DNA of 64,000 bases, from positions 4,278,001 to 4,342,000 of the forward strand of contig CBDHGL010000003.1 in the NCBI GenBank assembly GCA_965263105.1, given 5' to 3'. Positions within the stretch are counted from its first letter, which is position 1, and every line of letters starts with the position of its first letter. The DNA is from JBCCTX01 sp965263105. GTDB lineage: Bacteria; Bacteroidota; Bacteroidia; J057. The position numbers and the translations under genes are program-made. Below the pieces are notes generated by a model that had not been told where the DNA came from, searched no databases, and was given only the letters and a program-made list of their open reading frames with translations. Below are positions 60,908 to 64,000 of this stretch, piece by piece.

Positions 60908-63883
60908 ATGAGTAGTATTAAATCATATGGCAAATGGTTATTCCTCATCGCGGGCTTTTCCGCTATTTTTATCAGTCTCGCCTTTTGGAATAATTCTCCT
61001 GATCCCTTAAATCTCCCCAAGCAGGTAGATTTCAATTTTCATATCCGCCCGATACTCTCCAACAACTGCTATACCTGTCATGGGCCGGATTCCAGTTCAC
61101 GTGAGGCAGGACTTCGCTTGGATAATTTTGAGTCGGCTACGGCAATTTTAGAAAATGGAGGTGCTGCTATTGTTCCTGGGAATTCAAAAAAGAGTTTGAT
61201 CATTCAGCGAACTCACGCACAAGATCCCAATGACATCATGCCTCCGCCTGAAGCCAAAAAAGAATTGTCGGAGCGTGAATTGGCCTTATTGACTCGTTGG
61301 ATTGATCAGGGGGCGAAATGGAAGGATTATTGGGCCTTTATTCCGCCTCAAAGCCCCAAACTTCCCCGGAAAATTCGGGAAAAAGAACCTTCCAAAGTAA
61401 TTGATTATTTCATAGATAAGCAATTGAAATACAATCAATTAACACCTTCTAGTAAAGCCAAAAAATCAAGCCTTATTCGCAGGGTATCCTACCTGCTAAC
61501 GGGTCTTCCTCCTACAGGGGAGGAATTGGTTCGGTTTTATTCTGATACTACTGATAGGGCCTTTGAGCGAATGATCGATTACTACCTGGCATCTCCTCAA
61601 TATGGAGAACGTTGGGCTCGCCACTGGATGGACCTGGTTCGTTACGGAGAAACCATGGGGCATGAGTTTGATTTTCCCGTCAGTAATGCTTGGGAGTACC
61701 GGGATTATTTAATACGTGCTTATAACCAGGATGTGCCTTACGATCTATTTGTCAAAGAGCATTTGGCGGGCGATATGTTGGAACATCCTCGGCGTAATCC
61801 TGAAGAAGGATTTAATGAATCTATCATGGGGACCGGCTATTTTTTCCTAGGAGAAGGAAAACATTCTCCGGTTAGTACCAAGCAGGAAGAGTCAGACAAA
61901 ATCGACAACATGATCGATGTTACGTCCAAGACCTTTATGGGCTTGACGGTTTCCTGTGCTCGTTGCCATGATCATAAATTTGACCCTATTCCCAGTACAG
62001 ACTATTATGCTATGTATGGGATGATAGAAAGTGCCCGGCTCGGTCCCTTACCTGCCAGAAGAACTTTAACCCAAGAAAAACAATTTGAGCAGGTAGTCGA
62101 GTTGAAAAAAGATATATCACAGCAAATAAGGCAGTATATCGACGAAGTCTCAACTTCAAAAAGCCAAATGCCAGAAATTATTCCAGCCAGGTTGGAAACA
62201 ACTCCAAAAAACGGTCTTCCGAAAGAGCCCTCTATGGAGGATGGAAAGGTGCTGGCAGATTTTTGTTCGGGAAATTGGGCGGGTTGGTACGTGGATGGAT
62301 GGGCCTTTGGAGAAGCTCCCATAAAGAATGCTCCCATAATTGATGAGGGGGAGGTGAAAGTAGAAGGAACTTCCTTTGGTTTTGCCTCTAGCCGCTATTA
62401 TGGTACAGGGATTCCCGGGGCACTCCGCGGACCTAATTTTATCATTGAGCACGATTCTATGGTGGTGCGGGCGCGTGGTCAGCACGGTATTGTCCGCTTG
62501 ATTGTGGATAATTTTCAACTTATTCAAAATCCACTGTGGGGAGGACTGGAAGCAAAGGTAAATGATAGCAGTTGGCAGACCTATACCTTTGACCTCACCT
62601 TGGCACAGGGCAGCAAGGCCTATCTTCAGTTTATGTCTGGTGCCTATGGAGATAAAAGATCCCATCAATATCGTATGGGGCCAGGGGACTACGTAGAAGT
62701 CGCCTACGCCATCGCCTTTGATTCTACCTATACAGAACCTGAATTCTCGAAAGAAAATAGCCTGGCTATTACTCCCCGCCTTATCCAGCAATTGGACTTA
62801 ACCGAATCTATTAACACCTATGATAGCCTGGCCTCGCAGTTGTACGACTCCACCCATTTCATTGGGATGTCAGAAGGAGAGGCAGTTTTTAGTCCGATCT
62901 TTTTGCGGGGGAGTATCAGTTCACTCAGTGAGGAAAAAGTGGAACGCCAATTTTTCCACGCCTTGCAGCACCTGAATGACTCTTTTCCTCAAGAAGGAAG
63001 TGGTCGGCTGGCCTGGGCGGAAGCGGTAGTAGATACGCAAAACCCTCTGGGCACTCGGGTGTATGTCAACCGGCTTTGGCACCACATATTTGGACGAGGC
63101 ATTGTGGAGAGTGTGGACAATTTTGGCTTGCAAGGAACCCTTCCCAGCCACCCTGAACTTTTAGATTACCTTACCCTGCAATTTCAAGAAGAAGGCTGGT
63201 CTACCAAGAGCCTATTGAAACATATTTTATTGAGTGAAGCCTTTCAGCGATCCACGCAAGGCTTGGAAATTAACCGGGAGAAAGATCCCAATAATATGTA
63301 CTTACACCATTTTCCTATTCGACGTTTGGAATCAGAGGCTATTCGAGATGGGATGCTGGCGACCGCAGGCTGTGTAGACCTGACCATGTACGGGCCTTCT
63401 GTTCCTATTCATTTGACGGATTTTCTTCGAGGCCGAGGTCGTCCATGGGATAAGGGTCCCCTAGACGGAATGGGACGACGGAGTATCTACATGACTATTC
63501 GAAGAAATTTCATGGACCACTTTATGTCGGTATTTGACCAGCCTACTCCTTTTACCACCTTTGGGAAGCGCAATATCACCAATGTGCCCGCCCAATCCCT
63601 GACGCTGATGAATGATCCCTTTGTCAAGGAGCAAGCTTCCTTCTGGGCAAGCAATTTATTAGCTAAGGAAGGCTTAACCAGAGAACAACGAATCCAGGAT
63701 ATATATGCAAGTGCTTTTTCACGAAGGGCGACGAAGGAGGAAGTAGAAAAAGGGAAAGAGTTTTTGGATAAACAGGCCGCGATGCTGGGTTGCGACTTTG
63801 AGGAACATCCGGAGGATGTGCAGGTCTGGGCGACCTATTGTCATGCGATGTTTAATTTGAAGGAGTTTATCCATTTGTTATAG
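60908..63883 (+). CDS. PSCyt1-DUF1549-DUF1553 cytochrome protein, paralogue 3
   Basis: 991 residues. Uncleaved anchor or signal at 9-27 (KWLFLIAGFSAIFISLAFW) and no lipobox, unlike the other two. Haem motifs C54-Y-T-C-H58 and C350-A-R-C-H354. In place of LamG the middle (about 445-600) has a different beta-rich module (VLADFCSGNWAGWYVDGWAFGEAP...SWQTYTFDLTLAQGSKAYLQFMSG) resembling carbohydrate-binding jelly rolls. DUF1553 follows (TRVYVNRLWHHIFGRGIVESVDNFG ... NVPAQSLTLMNDPF). Its DUF1501 partner, if any, would lie beyond the window end. Confidence 0.88.
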   Translation: MSSIKSYGKWLFLIAGFSAIFISLAFWNNSPDPLNLPKQVDFNFHIRPILSNNCYTCHGPDSSSREAGLRLDNFESATAILENGGAAIVPGNSKKSLIIQRTHAQDPNDIMPPPEAKKELSERELALLTRWIDQGAKWKDYWAFIPPQSPKLPRKIREKEPSKVIDYFIDKQLKYNQLTPSSKAKKSSLIRRVSYLLTGLPPTGEELVRFYSDTTDRAFERMIDYYLASPQYGERWARHWMDLVRYGETMGHEFDFPVSNAWEYRDYLIRAYNQDVPYDLFVKEHLAGDMLEHPRRNPEEGFNESIMGTGYFFLGEGKHSPVSTKQEESDKIDNMIDVTSKTFMGLTVSCARCHDHKFDPIPSTDYYAMYGMIESARLGPLPARRTLTQEKQFEQVVELKKDISQQIRQYIDEVSTSKSQMPEIIPARLETTPKNGLPKEPSMEDGKVLADFCSGNWAGWYVDGWAFGEAPIKNAPIIDEGEVKVEGTSFGFASSRYYGTGIPGALRGPNFIIEHDSMVVRARGQHGIVRLIVDNFQLIQNPLWGGLEAKVNDSSWQTYTFDLTLAQGSKAYLQFMSGAYGDKRSHQYRMGPGDYVEVAYAIAFDSTYTEPEFSKENSLAITPRLIQQLDLTESINTYDSLASQLYDSTHFIGMSEGEAVFSPIFLRGSISSLSEEKVERQFFHALQHLNDSFPQEGSGRLAWAEAVVDTQNPLGTRVYVNRLWHHIFGRGIVESVDNFGLQGTLPSHPELLDYLTLQFQEEGWSTKSLLKHILLSEAFQRSTQGLEINREKDPNNMYLHHFPIRRLESEAIRDGMLATAGCVDLTMYGPSVPIHLTDFLRGRGRPWDKGPLDGMGRRSIYMTIRRNFMDHFMSVFDQPTPFTTFGKRNITNVPAQSLTLMNDPFVKEQASFWASNLLAKEGLTREQRIQDIYASAFSRRATKEEVEKGKEFLDKQAAMLGCDFEEHPEDVQVWATYCHAMFNLKEFIHLL

Positions 63884-63894
63884 GGTTTTCCTAT

Positions 63895-64000
63895 TTGAAT
63901 TCTCCCTTGGAAGGGGGGTTGGAGGATGAATAGATGGAACACGAAGGCACCAAGACACGGAGTTTTAAGTTGCGATACCAACTATCTTTTCTGCGTTTGC
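63895..64000. repeat. Composite repeat debris at the window end
   Basis: No gene is seen after 63883. CTCCCTTGGAAGGGGGG, then AACACGAAGGCACCAAGACA and CGGAGTTTTAAG, then CTTTTCTGCGTTTGC: pieces related to the spacer repeats at 44841-45022. Confidence 0.45.

Overview
This 64 kb window comes from a member of the Bacteroidota, possibly of the Saprospiria/Lewinella type (an inference from gene content; no rRNA is present). The evidence is a T9SS type B (gliding-motility) sorting domain on a secreted protein, PorV-like and helix-hairpin-helix outer-membrane proteins, Tat-exported DUF1501 proteins, a LytTR response regulator, and TAnnTTTG-type promoter boxes.

Layout. 1-13.7 kb is mostly housekeeping: the 3' end of a heavy-metal P-type ATPase, a fatty-acid desaturase, menB, lon, a LytTR regulator coupled to an isolated nuoD, a gmhB-like phosphatase, nusB, an NAD-type isocitrate dehydrogenase, a DUF1573 lipoprotein, then yajC-ybbR-coaE and, coupled to coaE by an ATGA overlap, a secreted avidin/streptavidin-family protein. 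13.8-23.7 kb holds two outer-membrane protein genes and a tetR-tolC-MFP-RND efflux operon with a perfect 36-bp palindrome inside it. 23.8-25.7 kb has a leucine-rich-repeat protein, a small beta-barrel-like protein and tRNA-Arg(ACG). 25.7-32.3 kb is a complete type I Wadjet (JetABCD) anti-plasmid operon. 32.5-34.8 kb is a large T9SS-secreted adhesin-like protein.

34.9-63.9 kb is a catabolic region bracketed by three paralogous PSCyt1/DUF1549/DUF1553 proteins (each with two CxxCH haem motifs) and two DUF1501 partners. Between them lie iolC, iolB and an iolJ-like aldolase, three TIM-barrel sugar epimerases/isomerases, two alpha/beta hydrolases, a Tm-1-like (UPF0261) protein with its TIM-barrel (PEP-hydrolase family) companion, a sensor histidine kinase and a bifunctional aldolase/short-chain dehydrogenase. 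I read this as uptake-linked oxidative or hydrolytic processing of a cyclitol- or sugar-acid-like substrate outside the cytoplasm, followed by an inositol-type lower pathway inside. The substrate is not known.

The most unusual signal is in the spacers. From 25 to 53 kb nearly every larger intergenic gap is filled by a degenerate inverted-repeat element built from GTCGAC and GTCCATAG words (AGTCGACAGTCC... paired with ...GACTATGGACC). Several copies begin exactly on a gene's TAG stop codon. One copy is expanded into a 40-bp tandem array, and one pair of arms flanks a four-helix-bundle (23S rRNA intervening-sequence-like) ORF. A second family (CTCTGCGT words) flanks, in inverted orientation, a decayed GxxExxY gene. 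The two small ORF families therefore have parallel architectures that look like non-canonical mobile or hairpin elements.
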